Of a stretch of DNA of 64,000 nucleotides, positions 26,533 through 34,519 are shown piece after piece. This stretch comes from Aestuariibaculum marinum (GTDB lineage: Bacteria > Bacteroidota > Bacteroidia > Flavobacteriales > Flavobacteriaceae): contig NZ_JACVXD010000002.1 of assembly GCF_014596975.1 (NCBI RefSeq), forward strand, positions 248,001 to 312,000, given 5' to 3'. Under the pieces are notes generated by a model that was given only the letters and a program-made list of their open reading frames with translations, made no database searches and was not told the DNA's origin. Every line of letters begins with the position of its first letter. Positions within the stretch are counted from its first letter, which is position 1. The translations under genes and the position numbers were made by a program.

Positions 26533-26967
26533 ATGCAAATAAAAATCATTAATAAATCAAGTCACGACTTACCTAATTACGAAACCATAGCTTCGGCAGG
26601 AATGGATTTACGAGCTAATTTATCAGAGCCTAGAACATTAAAGCCTTTAGAGCGCAGTATTGTTGGTACGGGGTTATTTATTGAATTACCAATTGGTTAT
26701 GAAGCTCAGGTACGTCCGAGAAGTGGTCTGGCAGCAAAAAAAGGAATAACAGTTTTAAATGCTCCAGGAACTGTTGATGCCGATTACAGAGGAGAAATCG
26801 GCGTGATTTTAGTCAACTTGTCTAATGAAGAGTTTGTAATTAACAATGGCGAACGAATTGCGCAGTTAGTAATAGCTAAGCATGAGCGCGCGGAATGGGT
26901 TGAAGTTGAGGCTTTGTCAGAAACCGATAGAGGAGAAGGTGGATTTGGTAGCACCGGTGTAAAATAA
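26533..26967 (+). CDS. dut: dUTP diphosphatase
   Basis: 144 aa, trimeric enzyme that hydrolyses dUTP to dUMP, keeping uracil out of DNA and feeding dTMP synthesis. All five family motifs are visible: [37 protein letters not shown] and the C-terminal GEGGFGSTG that closes over the active site. The gene starts 1 bp after the flippase stop, so the two are cotranscribed. No unusual residue was noted. Confidence 0.98.
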   Translation: MQIKIINKSSHDLPNYETIASAGMDLRANLSEPRTLKPLERSIVGTGLFIELPIGYEAQVRPRSGLAAKKGITVLNAPGTVDADYRGEIGVILVNLSNEEFVINNGERIAQLVIAKHERAEWVEVEALSETDRGEGGFGSTGVK

Positions 26968-27011
26968 AACGTTTAATGTAAAAAGATACCTGTTTTGCAG
27001 GTCATGAAAGA

Positions 27012-28031
27012 ATGAAAATTATAGTACCCATGGCAGGTCGAGGTTCTCGCCTGCGTCCACATAGTTTAACAGTGCCTAAACCGCTAATTCCCGTTGCTGG
27101 TCAGCCAATTGTTCACCGATTGGTGAAAGATATCGCAAAAGTATTGAAGCAACCTATTGAAGAGGTGGCCTTTGTTTTGGGTGATCCGGCTTGGTTTGGT
27201 GACGATGTTGTAGAAAGTTTAGAAGCGCTTGCCCAAAGTTTAGGAGCTAAGGCATCCATTTATCGTCAGGATTTACCATTAGGAACCGGTCATGCCATTA
27301 TGTGTGCAAAGCCATCATTATCTGGTCCTGCAGTTATTGCTTACGCGGATACGCTCATTCGTGCAGAATTCGATTTAGACCCTACTGCCGATAGCGTGAT
27401 TTGGACCAAAGAAGTTGAAAACCCAGAAGCTTATGGCGTGGTGAAGCTTAATGAAAACCAAGAGATTGTTGAGTTGGTTGAAAAACCACAAACCTTTGTG
27501 AGTAATCAGGCGGTTATCGGTATTTATTACTTTAAAGATGTAGCTGTTTTAAAGGATAAATTGCAAGAGGTTTTAGATGAAAATGTAACCAATGGTGGTG
27601 AATATCAGATAAACGATGGTATTAAGCGCATGATGGCAGAAGGAAAAATATTCAAAACAGGAACTGTTGACGAATGGATGGACTGTGGGAACAAAGCCAT
27701 TACAGTTGAAACTAACGGAAAAATGCTTCAGTTTTTGAAAACCGATGGTGAAGAAGAAATGGTAGCACCTTCTGTCACGCTTGATAATGCTGAAATTATT
27801 GAACCGTGTTTTATAGGAGAAAATGTGGTATTAAGAGATTGTATTATTGGTCCTAATGTTTCTATTGGAAACGATTGTATTATCGATAATTCAATTATTA
27901 AAAATAGCTTAATACAAAACCATACAAGCATAAAAAATGCTAACTTAGATGATGCGATGATAGGTAACCATGTAAAATATAATGGTAACTTTACAAGTGT
28001 GAGTATTGGTGATTATGCTGTTTTAGAATAA
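27012..28031 (+). CDS. Sugar-phosphate nucleotidyltransferase with left-handed beta-helix
   Basis: 339 aa. The N-terminal nucleotidyltransferase domain starts IIVPMAGRGSRLRPHSLTVPKPLIPVAG (signature G-x-G-[ST]-R-x-x-P...PKP; given here in part: MAGRGSRLRP, PKPLIPVAG), with GTGHAIMCA, YADTLI and GGEYQINDGI. The C-terminal part (from about residue 250) has hexapeptide-type repeats, such as GENVVLRDCIIGPNVSIG. It resembles glucose-1-phosphate thymidylyltransferase or GlmU-like enzymes that make NDP-sugars. It lies between dut and small genes of an operon that ends with an EnvC-like protein, so a link to envelope sugar supply is likely. Exact substrate unknown. Confidence 0.88.
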   Translation: MKIIVPMAGRGSRLRPHSLTVPKPLIPVAGQPIVHRLVKDIAKVLKQPIEEVAFVLGDPAWFGDDVVESLEALAQSLGAKASIYRQDLPLGTGHAIMCAKPSLSGPAVIAYADTLIRAEFDLDPTADSVIWTKEVENPEAYGVVKLNENQEIVELVEKPQTFVSNQAVIGIYYFKDVAVLKDKLQEVLDENVTNGGEYQINDGIKRMMAEGKIFKTGTVDEWMDCGNKAITVETNGKMLQFLKTDGEEEMVAPSVTLDNAEIIEPCFIGENVVLRDCIIGPNVSIGNDCIIDNSIIKNSLIQNHTSIKNANLDDAMIGNHVKYNGNFTSVSIGDYAVLE

Positions 28032-28054
28032 AAAGTTAATTGTAGCCGACAAAG

Positions 28055-28369
28055 ATGTTTATTGTGTTATATAATTTTGTGGTGAAGCCCGGTCAGGAAG
28101 ACATATTTGTTGACGCCTGGACAAACTTAACAGACTTAATTTATAAGCACGAAGGTAGTTTAGGATCACGTTTACATAAAAGTGAAACACAGCAGTATAT
28201 CGCTTATGCGCAATGGCCAAGACAATTCGTATTCGATAAAGCTGGGAGTAATTTACCAGAAGAGGCCGATGCATACCGAGATGCTATGCGCACATCTTGC
28301 GAAAAAATAGAGGTGCTACAAAAACTGGAAGTGGTTAAAGATGTATTAAAACAAACCCCAAATGTGTAA
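28055..28369 (+). CDS. ABM-domain (antibiotic biosynthesis monooxygenase-like) protein
   Basis: A 104-aa single-domain protein of the dimeric alpha/beta-barrel fold: IVLYNFVVKPGQEDIFVDAWTNL in the first strand-helix (residues 3-25), GSLGSRLHK, then YIAYAQWP. Such proteins range from quinol monooxygenases to proteins with no known reaction, so no substrate is assigned. It is cytoplasmic, and its 3' end overlaps the following TPR gene by 8 bp, which implies coupled expression. Confidence 0.8.
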   Translation: MFIVLYNFVVKPGQEDIFVDAWTNLTDLIYKHEGSLGSRLHKSETQQYIAYAQWPRQFVFDKAGSNLPEEADAYRDAMRTSCEKIEVLQKLEVVKDVLKQTPNV

Positions 28370-29732
28370 ATTTAACAAGAACATAAGGTACGTTATCTGT
28401 GCTTTTGCCATTGCTCTGCTGCCGCAGGTGCATTATGCTCAAGTCGATTTTAATAAACGACCGGATGACGATTTGGGGAATGTTGAAGATAAATTTCAGG
28501 AAAACTTTTATGAAGCTCTAAAACAGAAAAGTATCGAGAACTACGATCGATCTGTTGAAGCGCTTTTAAAATGTGTTGACTTAGATAATTCGGTGCCGGT
28601 TTTGTATTTTGAGTTGGGAAAAAATTACATGCAGCTTAAAAACTTTGGTGCGGCCGAAGATGCTTTTAAAAAAGCCGTAAGTAAAGACCCCGATAACGAA
28701 TGGTTTTTAGATGAATTGTATGGGTATTACATTGTACAAAACGATTACGATAAAGCCATAAAAACGGTTAAACAACTCGTTAAATATCATACGGATTATA
28801 AAGAAGATTTAGCCTCATTATACGTTAGAAATAAAGACTATAAGGAAGCCCTTAAAATTCTTGATGAATTAGATGCTGAGCTTGGTATTTCAGCACGTCG
28901 CGACGTCATGCGTAATCAGATTTACAGTGCTACTGGCAAGAAAAAAGATCAGATAAAAAACTTAGAAGAACGTGTTGAAAACGATCCGGATCGTGAAGCT
29001 AACTATCTGGCATTAATCTTCCGCTATAGCGAGAATAACGAAAAAGAAAAAGCGTTTGAAACGGCTAAGGAACTGCTAAAAGTGAATCCGAATTCGCAAT
29101 TGGTACACCTGGCGTTATACAAGTTTTATTTAGATGATAATAATGCTGATAAAGCTATTGAGTCGATGAAAATTGTAGTGAAAAGTAGCGAGATAAAACC
29201 GGAAGCTAAACTTAAAGTGCTAACCGATTTTGTTCAGTTCGTTGGTGAGCATCCGGAATATGAAGATGACTTGGTTGAAGCTACAGCTTTGGTTGGAGAT
29301 ACCAATAATAGCAAAACACTGGAAGAACTGGGACAATATTATTTGTCAAAAAATGATAAGGCAAAAGCTTTGGAGTATTTTGAAGCGTCTTTAAAAATAA
29401 ATTCAGAAAACTTTAATGTCATTCGTAATACGTTGCTACTTTATATAGATTTGCAAAAGTACACTAAAGCAGAACAAAAAAGTAGTGAGGTACTACAAAG
29501 GTATCCGTCGCAGCCCTTGTTTTATTTGGTTAATGGTGTTGCATTAAACGAACTAAATGCACCTAAAAAAGCAGTTAGTAGTTTAGAAATGGGATTAGAC
29601 TATATTATCGATGATACAAAAATGGAACACGATTTTTACAGTCAGTTAAGTAAAGCCTACACCATGTTAAACAATACCGCTAAGGCAAAAACGTTTAGTG
29701 ATAAAGCGAAACAATTAGAAACCTCGAATTAA
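28362..29732 (+). CDS. Secreted tetratricopeptide repeat protein
   Basis: 456 aa with an N-terminal signal peptide (about residues 8-27, VICAFAIALLPQVHYAQ) and then several TPR motifs, such as VPVLYFELGKNYMQLKNFGAAEDAFKKAV near residue 67 (given in part: YFELGKNYMQLKNFGAAE). TPR proteins in the periplasm serve as scaffolds. Its stop touches the next ATG, which encodes a DUF4292 lipoprotein, and the third gene is an EnvC-like protein, so the three probably form an envelope-maintenance unit. The TPR, DUF4292, EnvC order recurs, as I recall, in other Flavobacteriia. Confidence 0.87.
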   Translation: MCKFNKNIRYVICAFAIALLPQVHYAQVDFNKRPDDDLGNVEDKFQENFYEALKQKSIENYDRSVEALLKCVDLDNSVPVLYFELGKNYMQLKNFGAAEDAFKKAVSKDPDNEWFLDELYGYYIVQNDYDKAIKTVKQLVKYHTDYKEDLASLYVRNKDYKEALKILDELDAELGISARRDVMRNQIYSATGKKKDQIKNLEERVENDPDREANYLALIFRYSENNEKEKAFETAKELLKVNPNSQLVHLALYKFYLDDNNADKAIESMKIVVKSSEIKPEAKLKVLTDFVQFVGEHPEYEDDLVEATALVGDTNNSKTLEELGQYYLSKNDKAKALEYFEASLKINSENFNVIRNTLLLYIDLQKYTKAEQKSSEVLQRYPSQPLFYLVNGVALNELNAPKKAVSSLEMGLDYIIDDTKMEHDFYSQLSKAYTMLNNTAKAKTFSDKAKQLETSN

Positions 29733-30500
29733 ATGAACAAACTTAAATATATCATCTTAACCCTTTCTTTGGGTTTGATGTTTAATTGTAAGTCTTCAAA
29801 ACATGTTACTGGCACCGACGCCAATTTAAGGCTTTCTACACGCCAGCTTATAAAAGAAAATGCCAAGCAGGTAGCTGATTTTAAAACCTTGCAATCTAAA
29901 CTTAAAATCAATTATCAGGAAGGAAATAAGTCGCAAACGTATTCAGTGAATTTCCGCGCAGAGAAGGATAAAGTCATTTGGATGAGCGCTGCGTTTTCGG
30001 TGGTAAAAGTTCTAATTACTCCAGAAAAAGTTAGTTTCTATAATAAGTTGGACAACACGTATTTTGAGGGTGATTTCACTTATTTAAGTAATTTATTAGG
30101 AACCGAGTTAGACTTTCAAAAAGTTCAGAACCTTCTCTATGGTGAAACCATTTACAGTTTAAAGGATAACGATTATACCTCGGAAGTAAGTGATAATGTG
30201 TATGTGGTTCAACCCAAAAATCAGCGTGAATTGTTCGAGATTTTCTTCTTATTAGATCCTGTAAAATTTAAGGTGCAATCGCAACAAATATCGCAACCTA
30301 AGGAGTTCAGACATTTACAAATCGATTATTTGTCGTATCAAAATATCGATAAACAATTACTTCCGGAAAACATAAAAGTTATTGCTGTTGAAGCTAATGA
30401 AGAGCTAATTGTAAATTTGGAATTTAAAAATGTAAGCCTGAATGAAAATTTAAGATTTCCATTTAAAATACCATCGGGTTTTAAAGAAATTCAACTTTAA
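29733..30500 (+). CDS. DUF4292 lipoprotein
   Basis: 255 aa with lipobox LMFNC (Cys19). The mature protein is mostly beta-structure: LKINYQEGNKSQTYSVNFRAEKD and VIWMSAAFSVVKVLITPEKVSFYNK are typical of DUF4292, which recalls the LolA/LolB-like half-barrel that binds lipid acyl chains. That likeness is from fold expectation, not shown here. It begins directly after the TPR gene stop and its own stop overlaps the EnvC-like ATG by one base. It probably faces the periplasm from the outer membrane. Confidence 0.82.
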   Translation: MNKLKYIILTLSLGLMFNCKSSKHVTGTDANLRLSTRQLIKENAKQVADFKTLQSKLKINYQEGNKSQTYSVNFRAEKDKVIWMSAAFSVVKVLITPEKVSFYNKLDNTYFEGDFTYLSNLLGTELDFQKVQNLLYGETIYSLKDNDYTSEVSDNVYVVQPKNQRELFEIFFLLDPVKFKVQSQQISQPKEFRHLQIDYLSYQNIDKQLLPENIKVIAVEANEELIVNLEFKNVSLNENLRFPFKIPSGFKEIQL

Positions 30501-31729
30501 TGAATTATAAAACGTCTGCATATAAACTGCTTTTTATTCTGGCTTTAACCTTAAGCAGTACATTGGTATTGGCACAAAGCAATAAACAGAAAGAACTGGA
30601 GACGCGCAGACAGGAGTTACGTCGTGAAATTCAAAAAATCAATCAACTGCGTGCTGAAAATAAGTCAAAAGAAAAGTCGGAGTTGTCATTAATTGAAGGG
30701 TATAATTATAAGATTAATGTGCTTGATAACTTAATAAAAGTTACCAATCAGCAGGCCAATTATTTAACCCGTCAGATTAATTCCAATCAGAAAAAAATCA
30801 CCGATTTGCGAGACGAATTAAAGGTGTTAAAAGAAGATTATGCTGCCATGATAGTGAAGTCTTACAAAAGTAAGAACCAGCAAAGCCGGATAATGTTTTT
30901 ACTGTCTTCAAATAATTTTAAGCAGGCTTATAAGCGTTTGCAATACATGAAGCAATATGCCGACCATCAGAAGCAACAAGGTGAAACCATAAAGCTAAAA
31001 ACGGTAGAGTTGCAGGAAACCAATACGAAGTTATTGGCGCAACAGGAAGAAAAGAAAAAACTAATTGCTGAGAATAAAGAAGTTCAGCGTTCGCTTGAGG
31101 CCGAAAGAAAGCAGCATCACGAGCTAATGAAAACCATAAAGAGTAACCTTAGTCTTTATGCGAGCCAGATAAAAAAGAAACAACAAGAAGTCGATAGAAT
31201 TGATGCTGAGATAGATCGTATTATTAAGGCAGCTATTGCTAAATCTAATAAAAAGGCAGGAAAACCTACAACATCATCTAGTTTTGCCCTTACAGCCGAA
31301 GAAAAGGTGCTAGCAGCCAGTTTTGTATCTAATCGTGGTAAATTACCCTGGCCTGTGGCAAGAGGTTATGTAATAGAGCGGTTTGGTAAGCAACCATCTC
31401 CTATCGACAAATCTATTGTTGTAGTAAGAAACGGAGTTAAAATTGCGACGGAGAAAGGCGCCGATATTAGAGCTGTCTTTAACGGCGAGGTCATTGGTAT
31501 AGGTACTATGAAAAACATTAATCCATTTGTAATTATAAAGCATGGTAACTATATAACCACATATACAGGTCTGGGTAAAGTATATGTAAAGACAGGTGAT
31601 AAGGTGTCTACAAAGCAAAAAATCGGACAGGTTTTTACCAATCCTTCAAATGGAGAATCAAACTTTAGGTTTTTAATTTCAAAAGGAGCATCCGTAGAGA
31701 ATCCAGCGTCGTGGATTTATAAAATGTAA
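30500..31729 (+). CDS. EnvC-like murein hydrolase activator (degenerate M23 domain)
   Basis: 409 aa: signal peptide (cleavage after VLAQ near residue 25), a long coiled coil (about 28-245, rich in Gln, Lys and Glu) and a C-terminal LytM/M23 domain. The zinc ligands of active M23 peptidases are missing: the first motif (HxGxDI) reads RNGVKI, the YxHL site reads YTGL, and the last HxH reads NFRF. This is the pattern of EnvC/NlpD-type proteins, which activate amidases during septum splitting and do not cut peptidoglycan themselves. It ends an operon with TPR and DUF4292 genes. A terminator follows at once. Confidence 0.88.
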   Translation: MNYKTSAYKLLFILALTLSSTLVLAQSNKQKELETRRQELRREIQKINQLRAENKSKEKSELSLIEGYNYKINVLDNLIKVTNQQANYLTRQINSNQKKITDLRDELKVLKEDYAAMIVKSYKSKNQQSRIMFLLSSNNFKQAYKRLQYMKQYADHQKQQGETIKLKTVELQETNTKLLAQQEEKKKLIAENKEVQRSLEAERKQHHELMKTIKSNLSLYASQIKKKQQEVDRIDAEIDRIIKAAIAKSNKKAGKPTTSSSFALTAEEKVLAASFVSNRGKLPWPVARGYVIERFGKQPSPIDKSIVVVRNGVKIATEKGADIRAVFNGEVIGIGTMKNINPFVIIKHGNYITTYTGLGKVYVKTGDKVSTKQKIGQVFTNPSNGESNFRFLISKGASVENPASWIYKM

Positions 31730-31752
31730 AATCCCGACCGAGGTCAGGATTT
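31729..31752. terminator. Terminator after the EnvC-like gene
   Basis: AAATCCCGACC (31729-31739) pairs with GGTCAGGATTT (31742-31752), one mismatch, 2-nt loop. It overlaps the last base of the stop codon and lies between convergent genes. Confidence 0.65.
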
Positions 31753-31782
31753 CATATATGTTTAATTTTTTAAAAAGAAGTA

Positions 31783-32301
31783 TTATTCTCCTTCCATAAA
31801 AAAGGCTTTTAATTCGGTAGCTTCGCTTGGCTTCATCTTACCTGAAAGTAATAAACTCAATTGTTTTCGGCGTAAAGCAGCATCGTAACGTGCTTTTTCT
31901 AATTCGGTTTCTGGTAATAGTTCAGGAATTTTTACAGGACGCCCGGTTTCATCTACAGCAACAAAAGTGTAAATACCTTCATTAGCTTTAGTGCGATCTC
32001 CCGACTGACGATCTTCAATCCAAGCATCAATAAATACTTCCATCGACGTTTTAAAGGCGCGAGAAACCTTAGCTTCAACAGTAACAACGCTATCTAATGG
32101 TACCGCTTTATTAAATGCCACATGGTTAACCGATGCCGTTACTACAAAACGAGCACTATGGCGTCTGGCAGCAATAGCCGCACAGCGGTCCATTCGGGCA
32201 AGTAATTCACCTCCAAACAAATTGTTTAAAGGATTGGTTTCACCAGGTAAAACCAAGTCGGTCATGATTGTTTTTGATTCTTCAGGAGTCTTTCCCTTCA
32301 T
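31783..32301 (-). CDS. Acyl-CoA thioesterase (hotdog fold)
   Basis: 172 aa of the YciA/BACH-like hotdog family, which hydrolyses acyl-CoA to free acid and CoA. NPLNNLFGGELLARMDRCAAIAA near residues 22-44 has the active-site Asn/Asp and the helix that wraps the fold; VDHVAFNKAVPLDSVVTVEAKV-like strands follow (here VNHVAFNKAVPLDSV). About 40 charged residues extend the C-terminus. It is a single gene with its own -7 box. The acyl chain used is not known. Confidence 0.9.
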   Translation of the reverse strand: MKGKTPEESKTIMTDLVLPGETNPLNNLFGGELLARMDRCAAIAARRHSARFVVTASVNHVAFNKAVPLDSVVTVEAKVSRAFKTSMEVFIDAWIEDRQSGDRTKANEGIYTFVAVDETGRPVKIPELLPETELEKARYDAALRRKQLSLLLSGKMKPSEATELKAFFMEGE

Positions 32302-32323
32302 TGCGTTTAGTTTAATTTTGCCG

Positions 32324-32350
32324 CAAAGGTAAAAGGATTTTAGAAATCAA
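32324..32350 (-). promoter_or_regulatory. Promoter of the thioesterase gene
   Basis: On the minus strand: TTG (32350-32348), 16 bp, TACCTTTG (32331-32324), a full -7 match. The ATG at 32301 follows after 22 bp. Confidence 0.6.
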
Positions 32351-32375
32351 GAGGAATAAATAAGTTAAAGAATGC

Positions 32376-33311
32376 TTAATCTAAGACTCTTACATCTAAC
32401 CAAGCCTCTTTATTGTGTTCTTTTTTAATGGTTCTTAAGGCTCTTAAGGCTTCAAGTCTGTCTTCGTAACTAGCATACACCACTTCGTGTAAACCAAAAC
32501 GGTTAACACCAATTTTTCGAGCGCTAAACCCTAAGGCTTTTAATTCGGCTATTTTAGCATCACAGTTGTCTTCAACTCTAAAAGCACCTGCTACAATATG
32601 GTATTTACCGGTTTGCTTAGTGACCTTTAAATTGGCTACAGGAAGCGGGTTTAAACTAAATGTGGCCTGCTGAATTTTATTTTCCAACTGCTGAGTAGCT
32701 TCTTGCTGAGCAATTTGATTGTGTTCTTCCACTTGATTAATATACATGTTGGAAGCGAAGTAACCACCAAGAGTTAAAGCTATAACGGCAACAGCGGCAT
32801 ACTTAAAGTAAGGTCTGTTTTTGCGTTTTTCCGCAGTAATGGTTAAAGGAATAACGTTTTCAACCGCTTCAACCTGTTCTTTGTAAGTTTCGCGAGCAAC
32901 AGATGGTGAAACAAATTGAGATAAACCAAAAGCATCGGTTAAGTAGTTTACCTGATACGATGGTTCGAACATTATTTTGTCTTCACTATTAAAAACAAGA
33001 GTTCCAATGTTTTTAAAGTTAAGCGTTTCACCTTGTGTTAAGTTTGCTTTTAAAACGTCTACACGTTTTGCAATTTTTTTGTTGGCAGCTTCAAAAGAAA
33101 TCTGCTCTACATCGGCAATATAATGCGCTAACAAGCCATCATTTTTTTGAATTTGCTCATTAAACGATAAGATTTTTTTCGGCGGAAAAAACGCATTCGA
33201 AGTTTCATCTATCGTTGCAGATACGCGTTGTGTTAAAAACGAACCAAACTCAGGAACGGTAACACATTCATATCTATATAGTAAATCGCTTATGTAAGTT
33301 TCTAATTGCAT
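32376..33311 (-). CDS. HU-CCDC81 and SPOR domain membrane protein
   Basis: 311 aa in three parts. Residues 1-130 look like the paired HU-CCDC81 domains (LETYISDLLYRYECVTVPEFGSFLT in the first; KNIGTLVFNSEDKIMFEPS in the second), a histone-like fold. One membrane helix follows near residues 170-192 (YAAVAVIALTLGGYFASNMYI). The C-terminal SPOR domain (about 235-310, YHIVAGAFRVEDNCDAKIAEL) binds denuded peptidoglycan glycans at division sites. The HU part would be cytoplasmic, so the protein could link a cytoplasmic partner or DNA to the septal wall; this link is inference. Start at 33311 is only 5 bp from a -7 box. Confidence 0.85.
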   Translation of the reverse strand: MQLETYISDLLYRYECVTVPEFGSFLTQRVSATIDETSNAFFPPKKILSFNEQIQKNDGLLAHYIADVEQISFEAANKKIAKRVDVLKANLTQGETLNFKNIGTLVFNSEDKIMFEPSYQVNYLTDAFGLSQFVSPSVARETYKEQVEAVENVIPLTITAEKRKNRPYFKYAAVAVIALTLGGYFASNMYINQVEEHNQIAQQEATQQLENKIQQATFSLNPLPVANLKVTKQTGKYHIVAGAFRVEDNCDAKIAELKALGFSARKIGVNRFGLHEVVYASYEDRLEALRALRTIKKEHNKEAWLDVRVLD

Positions 33312-33316
33312 ATTAA

Positions 33317-33324
33317 CAAAGTTA
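33317..33324 (-). promoter_or_regulatory. -7 box that would give a leaderless HU/SPOR mRNA
   Basis: On the minus strand TAACTTTG, a full TAnnTTTG match, ends 5 bp before the ATG at 33311, so transcription would start at about the start codon. Confidence 0.45.
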
Positions 33325-33415
33325 AAAAATTATGCTTTCGATGAAAATATACTTTTATATTTTTTTTAAGAGTACGAAAATTCTTTTATTGTAGATTGAA
33401 AATCAGTTAAGTATC

Positions 33416-34519
33416 ATGAATGAACACGAGTTATTGTACATTTTAGCCTTGCAACATGTGCCTAATATAGGTGATATTATTGCTAAACGACTGATTGCGC
33501 ATTGTGGTAGTGCTGAAGCAGTGTTGAAGGAGAAACAACAAAATTTACTCAAGATTGATGGCATTGGCGCAGTGACTTTAAAGCATTTATTTGAAAAGGA
33601 ACATTTAAAGGCAGCCGAAGAAGAACTGATGTTTATTAAAGAGAATGATATAAAAGTCTCTTATTTTGATGGTGAAGAATACCCTCAAAAGTTAAAGCAT
33701 TGCATAGATGCTCCAATTTTGTTGTTTGAAACAGGGAACATTAAATTGAAGCAGCAACGGGTAATTAGTATTGTGGGTACCAGAAAGATTACAAGCAGTG
33801 GTATTGCTTTTTGTGAGCAATTGGTTGAAGAATTGGCTATATACAACCCGGTTATTGTTTCCGGATTTGCCTACGGAACTGATATTACCGCACACAAAGC
33901 TGCTTTAAAACATAATTTACAAACCATTGGTTGTTTAGCACACGGTTTGAATCAAATCTATCCTAAAGTTCATAAAAAATATATGGTTGAGGTCGAACAA
34001 AACGGTGGTTTTTTTACCGATTTCTGGAGTAGCGATACCTTTGATAGAAACAATTTTTTAAAGCGAAATAGAATTATTGCCGGTGTTAGTGAAGCCACTA
34101 TTGTTATCGAATCTGCAGAGAAGGGTGGAAGTCTGGTAACAGCCGATATTGCCAATTCGTATAACCGTGATGTGTTTGCAGTGCCTGGTCGAACAACAGA
34201 TATACAAAGCGTAGGATGCAATAACTTGATTAAACAACAACGTGCACATATGTTATCAACTCCTTTAGATGTGCCATATATTCTTAATTGGCAATTGGAA
34301 GAAGAAACCAAGCCGGTAATACAAAAGCAGCTGTTTGTAGAGCTTGATGATACAGAAAAACTCATATACAATTATTTGAAAGTTGAAGAAAAGCAGCAAT
34401 TAGACTTGATTGCCATTAACTGTAATTTACCCATTTTTAAGGTCGCCAGTATTTTATTGAATATGGAATTGAAAGGTGTTGTGAGACCGTTACCCGGTAA
34501 ACTTTTCGAGCTTATTTAG
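33416..34519 (+). CDS. dprA: DNA-processing protein DprA
   Basis: 367 aa. DprA loads RecA on single-stranded DNA during natural transformation. N-terminal helix-hairpin-helix-like region (ALQHVPNIGDIIAKRLI), then the Rossmann-like core with ISIVGTRKITSSG, VSGFAYGTDITAHKAAL and the RNRIIAGVSEATIVIESAEKGGSLVTA segment (in part: RNRIIAG, EKGGSLVTA), and a C-terminal winged-helix (from about residue 300). All are complete. It converges with the next gene with a 4-bp overlap. recA is about 6 kb away in the same window; comEC and com pilus genes are not visible. Confidence 0.96.
   Translation: MNEHELLYILALQHVPNIGDIIAKRLIAHCGSAEAVLKEKQQNLLKIDGIGAVTLKHLFEKEHLKAAEEELMFIKENDIKVSYFDGEEYPQKLKHCIDAPILLFETGNIKLKQQRVISIVGTRKITSSGIAFCEQLVEELAIYNPVIVSGFAYGTDITAHKAALKHNLQTIGCLAHGLNQIYPKVHKKYMVEVEQNGGFFTDFWSSDTFDRNNFLKRNRIIAGVSEATIVIESAEKGGSLVTADIANSYNRDVFAVPGRTTDIQSVGCNNLIKQQRAHMLSTPLDVPYILNWQLEEETKPVIQKQLFVELDDTEKLIYNYLKVEEKQQLDLIAINCNLPIFKVASILLNMELKGVVRPLPGKLFELI

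Noticed and set aside
26988..27002. ACCTG-TTTTG-CAGGT hairpin before the nucleotidyltransferase
   Set aside because: A 5-bp stem is too weak to call a terminator or regulator in this AT-rich DNA.
33416..34519. dprA as part of a defence island
   Set aside because: DprA-like proteins occur in some defence systems, but this one has the normal length and winged-helix end, and no defence genes flank it.
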